This document shows positions 55,228 through 64,000 of a stretch of 64,000 nt of DNA, one piece after another. The position numbers were made by a program, and so were the translations under genes. Under the pieces are notes generated by a model, which was given only the letters and a program-made list of their open reading frames with translations, did not search any database and was not told where the DNA came from. This DNA is from Edaphochlamys debaryana (Eukaryota > Chlorophyta > Chlorophyceae > Chlamydomonadales): contig JAEHOE010000027.1 of the NCBI GenBank assembly GCA_016858145.1, forward strand, positions 372,001 through 436,000. Reading direction: 5' to 3'. Numbering within the stretch: the stretch's first letter is position 1; each line of letters opens with the position of its first letter.

Positions 55228-57697
55228 ATGGCGGAAGGAAGGAACAAGTCGCTCATGGGAGCCGTGGCATGCTGTCTCGGCCTTCCGCTCTGGGCGATTG
55301 TGAGCAACAAGCTTGCCGCGCTGCGGACTGCCTGGGGTTATGGGCACTGTCTCACGCATAGCGCTGCCAAAGCCTGACCACCTTACTCCCTGCGCGTGCA
55401 GATTGGCTGCTGCTGCGCAATTTTGGGAATTTTCAAGTGCGCTGGGGCCTGAGAAGACTGCACATATGCCTAGTGGTACATAGGTGGCACGAGGGAGGCT
55501 TCCGGCAACCTTCAACGCTTGCCCGCATGCCGAAGGTCTCGACGTTAATGCCCAACGAAGGGCTCACAACTAGCGTAGCCGCCCTTCGCTACATCACCCA
55601 CTACTAGGGCTAGATAGTCTCGTTGCAGTGTGCACTAGGCCGAGGCTATGCCTCTCTCCTCAAAACCTCTTTCCCGCCCGCCGCTTCTGCACCCGCAGCA
55701 ACGACCTGGCTGACTCTGACACCGTCTGCTGGTGGTACTACTATGGGACCTACCAGTGTGCTGTCGTGACGTCCGGTGGGTATGCGGCAGCGTGCCAACT
55801 TGAGGTGCCGATGGTCGGGACCATCCCCGTTGGGAATGCCGAGGAATGCACTTCGTCTGCGGGGGCGGGGGGACCTGTGGAATCAACACGAACATCTGTG
55901 CTGCGTCGTGGGGCGTAGATGCAAAAGCTTGCGCTGTGCTGGAGAGAGACCTCGTCGCTTACCGCTGCTTACAGGTTGCCTCATGACCCAGAACCCCACG
56001 AACTACCAACCGTGCAAGTGAGCATGGGTTTGATTACTCGCTCGTCGGGGGAATTGAGCGATCACACCCAATGCCAGGGATCCGTGCCATGGGAGTCCCC
56101 CCGTCACCCCCTTGAGCTTTGGTCGCTGCCGTCCTCTCTGTCCACGAACCTGACATCCCCCTCCCCTTACGCGCAGCTATGGTTACGCCGTGGGCTCTAT
56201 CGGCCTCTTCAGCGCCGCCATCTCCCTGTGCTTCCTGGTGCGAAGGGGCCGTGGGGAGGGCTCCTGCGGAAGAGCAGCAAAGCAGGGCCGTGACCAGGGC
56301 GGGCTGAGCATCGCGGGCCTGGGTGCGACGGCACAATGGGAGCAGCCCTGCACTTGCTATCAACGCGGTTTGAGGATCCTATCAGTAATTGGGAAGGAAA
56401 GGCAGGGTGGCAAGGCGGAGAGTAGCCTTGGAGGGCGGGGGGTCCTGCAGGAGGGCCGTACCCAGGGCGGGCTGAGCATCGGGCCTGGGTATGGGTGGGG
56501 GGTCAAAATGGCAGCAGCCCAGCGCTTGCCGCCAACGGGGTGGGGGCTCTTGCAGGAGGGCCCGGGATTGGTCTGCGGCTTGGTCTGCGACTGATCACGG
56601 CTATTGACGGGGCAAGGGGGGACGGGGAGGCCGGGTGGCTAACCAGGGGGAAGGGTCCGCCCGGTCCGGCTCGCGCTCCCACTGCGGACGGGCCTTGCCC
56701 CCAGCCCCTGTTCAACGGCAACCTGCGCGATAACCCGCCCATCTCCCCCTGACACCCACCTCCCGCCCCTCGTGTCTCCGGCTCTCCCCACAGTGCGTGG
56801 AGTGGGCCCCCGTTGGCTCCATCATCTCGGGCGTCTTCCACATCATCTGGTTCGCCATCGCCGGCAGCTACGCCACGGACGTGAGTGATGGGCTGCCGTA
56901 CTGTGTGCGGGCGCACATCCGTACCATACGCTTTTCGCCCCAAACAGTTTGTGCCCCGCGCCCTCAAACTACCTCAACCACCTTCCCAACCGCCAACCGC
57001 TCCGCAGGCCTGGCAGGACGCTCGTCAGTACACCATGGACAGCCAGCGCCACGCCATCATGGCCCTGTGCTGGTGGGGGCGGGGAGAGGAGGTGTTTGTG
57101 ACTGAGCGGGATCGCGCCGACGTGAAAGGGGGGGAGAAGGGGTGGGAGGTGGATTCAAAAGAGAGGGCAAGGTCTGGGGGGCAAAGGCAGTGGTGATGGC
57201 CGTGTGGCGCAGAGGGCGGACGACATGCGAGTGTACCTCCAGGCCTTGAGTCCGGCCCCTTTCCCCCATCACCTGCTGCCGCTCCTCCTCTCCCTCCGCT
57301 CTCCAGTTCGTACGAGGATCACCCCCAACACCCCCTCCTCCCCCTTCACCCCCCCAGGAGCTGCATGTGCATGGGCGCGCTGCAGGTGCTGGCTTCCGTC
57401 ACCTTCTGCCTGCACGCCCGCAAGAAGCCGCACCTGTACGAGGAGCGCCCCCCCAGCAAGTACGAGGGCGAGGCCAACCCCCACTACCACGCCCACCACG
57501 GCCACCACTCCCCGCCCCCGCCGCCCCCCGGCGCCTACGCCTACCCTTACGGCGCCCCGCCCCCGCCCGCCGGTGCCTACGCCTACCCCCCGCCCGCCGG
57601 CTACCCCCCGCCCGCTGGGTACCCCGGTGGCTACCCCGCTGCCCCCCCGCCGCCGGGCTACCCGCCTGCGCCGCCACCGCCCGGCCCCGGCTACTAG
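55228..57697 (+). CDS. four-TM membrane protein with Pro/Tyr-rich C-terminal tail
   Basis: Eight exons: 55228-55299, 55402-55436, 55699-55775, 55975-56017, 56177-56237, 56794-56880, 57008-57072, 57358-57697; total 780 nt, 259 aa, phases consistent. TM1 is in exons 1-2 (MGAVACCLGLPLWAI then IGCCCAILGIF), TM2 in exon 5 (AVGSIGLFSAAISLCFL), TM3 in exon 6 (SIISGVFHIIWFAIAGSYA) and TM4 across exons 7-8 (IMALCWSCMCMGALQVLASV). The loop between TM1 and TM2 has CWWYYYGTYQC and CLMTQNPTNYQPC, four Cys that could pair. Topology is MARVEL/tetraspan-like but I cannot assign a family. The cytosolic tail (about 165-259) is His-rich then repeats of PPPAGAYAYP / AGYPPPAGYPGGY, like the Y-P-rich tails of annexins and rhodopsins. 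TGTAA at 58198-58202 may be the polyadenylation signal. The small exons 2 and 4 are the weakest part of the model. Confidence 0.72.
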
Positions 57698-59166
57698 GCG
57701 TGGGGCGCGCATGTAGCTCCGCTGAGGCGAAAGCTGGAGCAGGGAGGATCGGGGAAGCGACCCCGGCTATTGAGTGTGGGGCCTGTACACGGCTGAACAG
57801 TGAAGAGGAGCAACGGGGCTTGTCCCCGGGTGTGAGAGAGCGGGATAGTGGACGGAGCTGTTGCCGTGAAGAACACCGGAGCGAAGCGAGCAGGTAGCTT
57901 ATGTGGTTGGGTGGCGCTCGATTGCTGGGTTTAGTTAATAACGTATGGCGTGTCGGGTCGGTGAGCACTTTGGGTTGGCTATACCAGTCTTGGGTATGGT
58001 GCGCTGGCGTGGGGTTCGTGGGCTTGACGTGTGCCTTCAGCAGCCCAGCTTGCCTCTTCGTCCCGTTCATCATCCATAACACTGTCCGTCACGCTCCACC
58101 GGGTCCTAAGTGCCAGTCATGTTCGTCAATAGTTAGTCGTCACGCTCGTCTCAATAGTGTGCTTCTCGAAAGCTGGCTGGGTTAGGGCCGGTGGGATTGT
58201 AAGGCTAGCGCGACTGCGGACATGCTACGGACCTCTCCCACCAAGCAAGGGATGATAAGGGCACAGCCAAGCAGCAGCGTGGTGCCGTACGTGTCTCGTA
58301 TACGTGTGAGGAGCAACGGCGTGGGGCACCAGTAGACGAAACTCCGGCCCCTTGCAACCGCCTCAACCCAGGCCAGGCTCCATGCATCTTATCCGCATCC
58401 CCCTGAGTCCGCCTAGCGCCCAACGGTACCCCTGCCCCCTCCCTGCCCCGATGTCTGCCCCTATACCCTGACCCACGGTCTGCGTAGTTTGCGACCCTCG
58501 CCCTACGCCCACTTCGCGCTACGTTGATGTCATCTACCCTGACCCACCCGAGCGGTACTCCCCGTCTCCTTGAATCCCATGCTGCCAACGTGGGCCTCTG
58601 CCCCTACACCCCCCGCAACCAGACGGCCTTAATATGAACCAGCAATACCGGCATAACCGGCATAACCGGCAGAGAGCGCCCGCGCGGCTCCTGCGCTGCG
58701 CCTGGAAGCTCAGCCCACAGCCCAGCCACGTCGCCAGACTCGCCACGTCGGCACTCAGGCGTCCTCGCGAGCCCACACCCCCCACAAGTGCAACCAAGCG
58801 CCCAACCTTCCTCACTCACGCTTCCCCGCCCGTCACGCCGGCAATTAGCTGCTCCACGCTCAGCAAGGTTCCGGCGGCGCACGCCGCCACCACCGTCGCC
58901 GCAACCGCCGCTTCCGCCGGTGCAAGCTCCGCCACCGCCGTCGCCGCCGCCCCCCCATCGCCGCCGCCGCCAGGGGGCGTTGCCCACGAACGAAGCGCCG
59001 CCGCCAACGCCGCCATGCCCACGAGTTCCGCCTCGCTGCCGCCAGCGCCTTGCGTCCTTAACCTCAGACCTGCCGGGCCCGTGACGCGTGCAATCAGCAG
59101 CCGCTCCACGCTCAGCACGGTGCCCACGACCGACGCCGCCAGCGCCTTTACTCATTGCGTTACTCA
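57698..59166. other. intergenic between converging genes
   Basis: Contains the 3' flanks of the four-TM gene (TGTAA at 58198-58202) and of the transporter gene. 58640-58675 has three tandem copies of a 10-bp ATAACCGGC(A) motif. 58831-59146 holds two degenerate copies of the transporter's C-terminal TM segment, listed separately. Confidence 0.5.
58831..59146 (-). repeat. degenerate copies of the transporter C-terminal segment past its stop
   Basis: The true last exon ends with VVGTVLSVERLVARVNG. Downstream on the same strand, 59146-59082 reads VVGTVLSVERLLIARVTG and 58915-58831 reads AAGTLLSVEQLIAGVTGG, each preceded by an Ala/Val-rich hydrophobic run. The frame between the two copies is open. 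They could be decayed tandem duplicates or an unrecognised alternative C terminus. Confidence 0.75.
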
Positions 59167-62100
59167 TCACTCGTCCTTGCCGTTGACGCGAGCCACCAAC
59201 CGCTCAACCGACAAGACCGTGCCCACCACCGACGCCGCCACCGCCGCCGCCGCCAGCGCCCCGCACAGCGCCCGCTCGGCCCTGCCCAGGCGCAGTGCGG
59301 CCAGGGCGCAGGCGCAGGGGAGGGCCAGGAGCAGGGCGAGGTCGCCAATGGAGGCCACGACCGCCACCATCTGGATCGGGGGGGGGAGATCAAGGGGGGT
59401 AAGGGGGTGAAAAGGGGAGGGGGAGGGCCAGGAGCAGGGCCAGGTCGCCACGAGTGCCACCATCTGGGTCGGGGGGTAGTACAGGGTAGGGGGGGGAAAA
59501 CGGGAGGAGAGGCCGCGCAAGGGGGAGCCCGCGCACCTCGGAGTAGTACGGCAGCAGGTAGCCCGCCGCATAGCCGTAGCACGCGCCGCACGCCGACAGC
59601 AGGAACCACAACAGCCGCTTGGCGCCCTCGTCCAGTACGGCACCGCCGCTGTCGCCACCACCGCCGCCGCTGTCAGCTCCCGCCGCCAGGCGCCGCCGCC
59701 GCCGCCTCTCCTCCAGGTACCGCATGTAGCTGGTCGTGCCGTGCGTACCGGCATTGAGCAGCGGCGCCGTCAGGCCGCCGCCGCCGTCGTGACCGTAACC
59801 GTAACCGTAACCGCAACCGCCAGCAGCGCCGCCAGCGCCGCCGTTGATGACGTCATCGGTTTCGTCGGCCACGTCATCCTCGGGCGAGGGCTCCGTGTCG
59901 ATGGAGACGCGGTGCGACGCCAACCGCTCCGGCGTCGTTGTCTGACTCATCACATTACTCATCGCGTGGCGGTACGGCGTCGCGCCGGCGGAGCTGGGCA
60001 CTGCGAGCGCCGCCGCCGGCGGCCGCGGCGGCAGGCCGGCGGCGGCGGCGACCGCCGGGCTGGCGGGGCTGACGTCATCAAACCTGGCGATCACCGCCGC
60101 CGCCGCCACGGGCGCTCCCAGGACCGTCGTACCCGCCGTACTTGCCGCCGCCTCCGCTGTCAGCGGCGGCGAGGGCAGGAGTACGACACCCTCCCGTACC
60201 TCGAGCGCGAGAGTCCCGGGGCTTTTGACGAACAGCCCAGGCGGCAGCACCCCGACCCCCGACTCCTCATCAGTCGTACCGCCGTGATCTGCTGCATCAA
60301 CGCCGCCGCCGCCGTCTCCGTCCTCGCCCTCGCAGCCCCGCATGGATCGAGGCCCCCACAGGCCCAGGATCAGGCGGGTCCAGACGTTGAGGTTGATCTG
60401 GTAGCTGATGAGGACTGAGATCAGCACACAGACCTGAGAGGGGGGGAAGGGGGCACAGGCCAGGGGGGCGAGGGTGTCCCTTTCCGACCAGCAGCAGCAT
60501 GCCCAGGCCCAGTACCGGACTTGCCAGCCCAGACTTCTGACGATCCCCCCTCAGATCCTGCACTCAACCCCCCTCCCCCTCCCCCTCATCCCCCCTCCCC
60601 ACCTGCACCGCCTGCGACCAGCAGTCCTTCCTCAGGTCACAGGAACCTCCCCATCCTCCTCCCCCTGTCAGGTGCTATGTCTGCCCCCCCTCCCCATTCC
60701 CCTCTCCCCCCCTGCCCACCTGCACCGCCTGCGACCAGCCGTCCCGCCGCAGGGCCGAGGTGATGGGGGACGAGGGGTCCAGGCCCCGCCCCCGCGTGGC
60801 GTACCCCACCGCCCCCAGCGCCCCCAGCAGGGGGGCCAGGAAGGCCGTGGAGGCGAAGACGGAGCGGGTGAAGTGGGACCTGACAGGGGGCAGGAAGGGG
60901 GGGGTGCAGGCAGGCACAAATGGGATCTAACACTGGTGGAGAAGATGGGGGATGGCAGGGATGCATGTGGAGGCAGCGACCGGCCCCCTGCCTCCCACAG
61001 GCGAGCTTCCAGTCTCTCCAGCACACTCCTCCGTCCTTGCCCCAATGGCACTCCCCCTGCCCCCAGTGTACTCTCCTGATTCCCCCTCTCTCCCCCCCCC
61101 CTGATTCCCCCTCTCTCCCCCCCCCCCCCCCCACACACACACCTGTGTCGCATGCCCCCCACCAGTCGCACCCAGTTCTCCTGCCCCCCCACCGCAAACA
61201 CCATGTCCATCACCCCAACCTGCAGAGGGGGGGCGGGGGGGGGGGGAAGGCACAGTGAGCCAGGGTTCGTGCCGACGCGTCACGGTCTGTGGACCAGAGC
61301 CCCCACCGCAAACACCATGTCCATCACCCCAACCTGCAGAGGGCGGGGTGGCAGGCTGACGGTGAAAGAGATAGATAGAAAGGAGTGAACAAAGAGAGTG
61401 CAATTGCCCGGCTCACGGCCTCCTCTTTTCGTCCATAGAGTAGTCTCTTCTCTCTGGCTTCGACCCCTTCTTTTCCAGTACGCCCATTACCCCCCACTCA
61501 CCATGGCATTGGCGAAGCCCCCTGTAGCCACGATCTGAGTGCCTCCGCCGCCTCCTCTGCCGCCGCCAGCTCCGCCTGCCATCAGGCCCAGGCCCAGGCC
61601 CAGGCCCAGCCCCGGCAGGCCCGCCCCGGGCCCCTCGTCGGGCTGCTCGGGCGGGGGCTCCAGAAGCAGCTTGGCTGCAATCAAGGGAGATGATGGGATT
61701 CACGGCAAGGGCATCTTCCCCCCCCCCCCCACACACACACTCTTCCCTCAGGCCCTACGCCCCCATGGGGTCCTTCTCCTTACCCCGACCCTTTCTCAGA
61801 GCGCTTTTCTGCAAGTACTGCCGTTTGTGCGCCTTGACTCCCCTCCCCCGGCCCCCCTGTCCGCTTCACTCCTTTGCCCCGCTCACCCCCCCCAAGGCCC
61901 CACCTGAGGTGATCCCGAGTGCCAGGATCATGGCCCCACTGCCCAGGGCCGAGGTCCAGCCCAGCTGTCACGTGCAGGGGGGTGGAGGAGGGAGGGGGTA
62001 AAAAGGATGTTGAGAGGTCGACGAGAGGGCGTTGTTGTAAACAGCAACGCCCTTGCTTGCTGTCCCAGGGCCACGAAAGAGAAGGAGCGTTTCTCCAACC

Positions 62101-63963
62101 CCCGTTTTCGCAATCTCCACGCCAACAAATGCCGGGCCCACCCGGGCCCACCTTGGTAAGGCTCTGGGCCTGCGCCAGGCCCAGGGCCGCCAGCAGCACC
62201 CCCAGGCCCAGCAGCAGCATGGGGGGGTCAGAGCCGGGGGGGTAGAGCAGCTGGGGGGGGGGGGGGGGTAGGGGGCGGGGGGTCATGTGCGGGTTGGTGG
62301 CCTGGCGGGGTTTGAGCCTTAAAAATGGGAATCCCCCACGACCTCCTCCCTCCCCTCCCCTGCCTTCCACCTCCCCCTCACCGCTGCCTCGTGCCCTGTC
62401 CCGTCCCGTCCCCGCCCCCTCCTTGCTGCCTCTCCCCTCCGCCCCCCCCTTCCCCCCCCCCCCACCTGCCCCAGTGCCTCCACCGCAGTGATGTGGAACA
62501 CGGCCGGCATGAGCAGGATGGTGGCGTAGGCGGTGAGGGCGGCAGCGACTCCCCCTGTCAGGGGGGGGGTTGAGGGGAGGGGAGGGCGAGGGCGAGGGAG
62601 CAGGGGGGTAGGGGGGGTAGGCATGAGGAGGATGGTGGGGAGGGCGGTGAGGGAAGCAGCCACACCGCCTTTTGAGGGAGGGGAGATGGGAGGCGATGAA
62701 GCGGGTGCTTGGACAGGCCCCGTGCAGGTACGGCAGGGAAGGGAGAGGCCACGTCCCAGCACACCTCTCCCAAGTCCCAACCGACTCCCAACCGACTCCC
62801 AACCGACTCCCAACCGACTCCCAACCGACTCCCAACCGACTCCCAACCGACTCCCAACCGACTCCCAACCGACTCCCAACCGACCCCACCTGCTGGACCC
62901 AGGGCCCTGCGAGCCACCACATGCAACATGGCGGGGGGGCCGGAGGGGCGGCGGCCGCCGGAAGGCGAACCGTCGGCGGAGAAGCTGCTGGAGGAGGGGC
63001 CGGGGCCGGAGGGTGGTGCGCGGCCGTGCGGCTCCTCGCACAGCTGCGGCGCCGTCAGCAGTCTGGGGCGGGGGTGGTGGTGGTGTGGCGAGGTGGTGGA
63101 CGGTGGAAGCGGCAGGCATGAGCGGGGGGAGACCGCGGCGGCCATGCAGCCATTCGCATCCTTCCGCGCCCCGTACCGCCTGCCGTACGTACCGCGTGTA
63201 CAGCGATCCCGAGTACGACACCGCCGCCGCCAGCGCCGCCAGTACGGCCAGGGCGGGCGCCCACCCCAGGCGCGCGAAGGCCCCCGGCATGGCCAGCACG
63301 CCCACCCCCAGGGCCGCCTTGAGTACGACACAGGCGGTCAGGAGCCAGCCCGCGCCGCCGCGATTGCCTCCTCCGTCTGTGCGGGAGGATGGGGGAAGGG
63401 TACGATGAGAGGACACTACGAAAGGGTTGAGGGATCTGAGACAGTGTAGGGGGCCGGAAGCCAGCCTACGCCCTACGGCTGCCTCCCCCGTCTGCGCATC
63501 AAGGGAGAGAATCAGCAGGATAGGTGCGAGGCATGGCGGAGGGGGGGTGGAAGTTGCCGGTTAGGCCAGAGAACACGTGACAAGAGGCGGGGCGTCGAGG
63601 TGGGGCCAAGGCCGGGGGAATGAGGGCACGGTGCTGAGTGGTGCTGGGTAATGCTTCCCATGCCTTGGCGGTCCCTTGGCCGCATGGACTCCGCAGACGT
63701 CACAATTGCATGCCCCCGCCCCCGCAAAACACACGTACCGTCCTTGCCGCCCCTTCCCCCGGAGCCCCCGCCACCGCCGCCGCCGGGACCGCTCCGCCGC
63801 CCCCCTGGCGGCAGGAGCAGCCGCCCCTCTTCCGCCGCCACCGCCGCCGCCGCCGCCGCGGATCCAGATCCAGGTCCGGACAGCGCCAGGCTGCGGCGGG
63901 CGCTGCGGTTGATGCCGTGCATGCGATGAGTCATGGATCTGGTGGCGTAACCGGGGCTGCCGC
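59167..63963 (-). CDS. AAAP-type amino acid transporter-like membrane protein (5' end outside window)
   Basis: Eleven exons visible: 63963-63739, 63376-63193, 63062-62890, 62554-62466, 62250-62152, 61964-61904, 61674-61502, 61219-61143, 60879-60720, 60433-59537, 59370-59167; 779 residues, all phases consistent. The first exon begins with an acceptor, so the start probably lies beyond 64000, although the Met at 63934 is possible. The first TM region (LLTACVVLKAALGVGVLAMP, GAFARLGW) is the hallmark N terminus of AAAP (Aa_trans) proton-coupled amino acid transporters. Further TMs: LAVLAALAAAVSYSGSLYT, YATILLMPAVFHITAVEALG, MLLLGLGVLLAALGLAQA, FASTAFLAPLLGALGAVGYA, VCVLISVLISYQINLNVWTR, LLWFLLSACGACYGYAAGYL, MVAVVASIGDLALLLALP and AAVAASVVGTVLSVERL. 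Unusual: about 220 hydrophilic low-complexity residues (exon 10) between TMs, and extra loops at exons 3 and 7. Substrate unknown. Introns contain several exon-edge copies. Confidence 0.82.
59420..59475 (-). repeat. copy of transporter last-exon start inside intron 10
   Basis: On the minus strand, GACCCAG followed by ATGGTGGCACTCGTGGCGA and then CCTGGCCCTGCTCCTGGCCC resembles the true exon 11 start at 59370 (MVAVVASIGDLALLLALP). The copy lies about 100 bp upstream and is shifted out of frame by a deletion. Confidence 0.7.
60597..60630 (-). repeat. copy of transporter exon 9 end and donor inside intron 9
   Basis: Plus 60597-60630 (CCCCACCTGCACCGCCTGCG, then ACCAGCAGTCC) repeats the true exon 9 end at 60715-60748 (WSQAVQ plus GTGGGC donor). 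The copy is about 118 bp into the intron. Confidence 0.75.
61301..61345 (-). repeat. identical copy of transporter exon 8 start inside intron 7
   Basis: Plus 61301-61345 is essentially identical to 61186-61230, which covers the acceptor TGCAG and the first codons of exon 8 (VGVMDMVFAVG). Two equally good acceptors 115 bp apart therefore precede the same coding bases. The upstream one would read on into sequence without conserved content. Confidence 0.85.
62620..62680 (-). repeat. copy of transporter exon 4 start inside intron 3
   Basis: On the minus strand the frame reads GGVAASLTALPTILLMPTPP, against the true exon 4 GGVAAALTAYATILLMPAVF at 62554. The two are about 115 bp apart. The copy is followed by Pro-rich intron sequence and has lost the rest of the exon. 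Confidence 0.85.
62773..62885. repeat. 11-bp minisatellite, about ten copies
   Basis: A near-perfect tandem array of CCGACTCCCAA in the intron between transporter exons 3 and 4. Copies are almost identical, suggesting recent expansion; array length is likely polymorphic. Confidence 0.92.
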
Positions 63964-64000
63964 CTGCGTCAGCAAGGGGGGGATAGGGGAGGAGGAGAGG

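Noticed and set aside
55776..55973. Cys-rich frame (FVCGGGGTCG, then NTNICAASWG) between exons 3 and 4 of the four-TM gene
   Set aside because: It looks like an extracellular loop, but including it breaks the phase into exon 4 or meets a stop, whereas skipping it with the GTGGGT donor at 55776 gives a clean join. Worth checking in RNA.
58816..59127. Separate small gene encoding the VLSVERLL/LLSVEQLI copies
   Set aside because: It reads as duplicated transporter C-terminal sequence without its own start context or other exons; kept as a repeat and a finding instead.
62773..62885. CRISPR-like repeated array
   Set aside because: Units are 11 bp with no spacers, in an intron of a eukaryotic gene; it is a minisatellite.

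Overview
The window is nuclear DNA from a green alga, most likely a volvocine (Chlamydomonas/Volvox-type) chlorophyte. Evidence: very high GC, genes split into many small exons by GC-rich introns with GT-AG (rarely GC-AG) borders, TGTAA-type polyadenylation signals downstream of several stops, hydroxyproline-rich (PPSP) cell-surface proteins, and Ala/Gly/Pro low-complexity inserts in otherwise conserved enzymes. There is no sign of prokaryotic, organellar or viral origin.

Ten gene models were assembled by hand. Their exon phases agree wherever the exon chain is closed. From left to right: a class I histone deacetylase (minus, 2253-6333); two tandem HTATIP2/TIP30-like atypical SDR genes (minus, 7185-8966 and 9721-11746); an organelle-targeted RAP-like protein with a His-rich tail (plus, 12025-14581); a kinesin-5 motor (plus, 16154-21217); two type II membrane cell-surface proteins, the first with an incomplete exon chain (minus, 22103-24310) and the second a PPSP-rich glycoprotein (minus, 26143-29458); a DTW-domain tRNA-uridine aminocarboxypropyltransferase (minus, 29765-33696); a signal-peptide-bearing atypical kinase-like protein (minus, 34489-41305); an 1821-residue membrane protein combining a MORN-like motif with a DUF900 alpha/beta hydrolase (plus, 41762-52475); a four-TM protein with a Pro/Tyr-rich tail (plus, 55228-57697); and an AAAP amino-acid-transporter-like protein whose 5' end leaves the window (minus, 59167-63963). 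Gene-poor stretches lie at 1-2250, 14.6-16.1 kb, 24.3-26.1 kb and 52.5-55.2 kb. Two divergent promoter regions are visible (11747-12024 and 41306-41761).

The genes do not form a pathway; this is an ordinary eukaryotic neighbourhood of housekeeping, cytoskeletal and cell-surface genes. The most unusual property is structural. In at least five genes (HDAC, DTW, kinase-like, hydrolase, transporter) introns carry decayed or near-identical copies of an adjacent exon edge together with its splice site. At 38601-39060 one exon end and its donor are amplified into an in-frame 102-bp tandem array. This looks like recurrent local duplication across exon-intron boundaries and could be a source of alternative splice sites and of intron growth.
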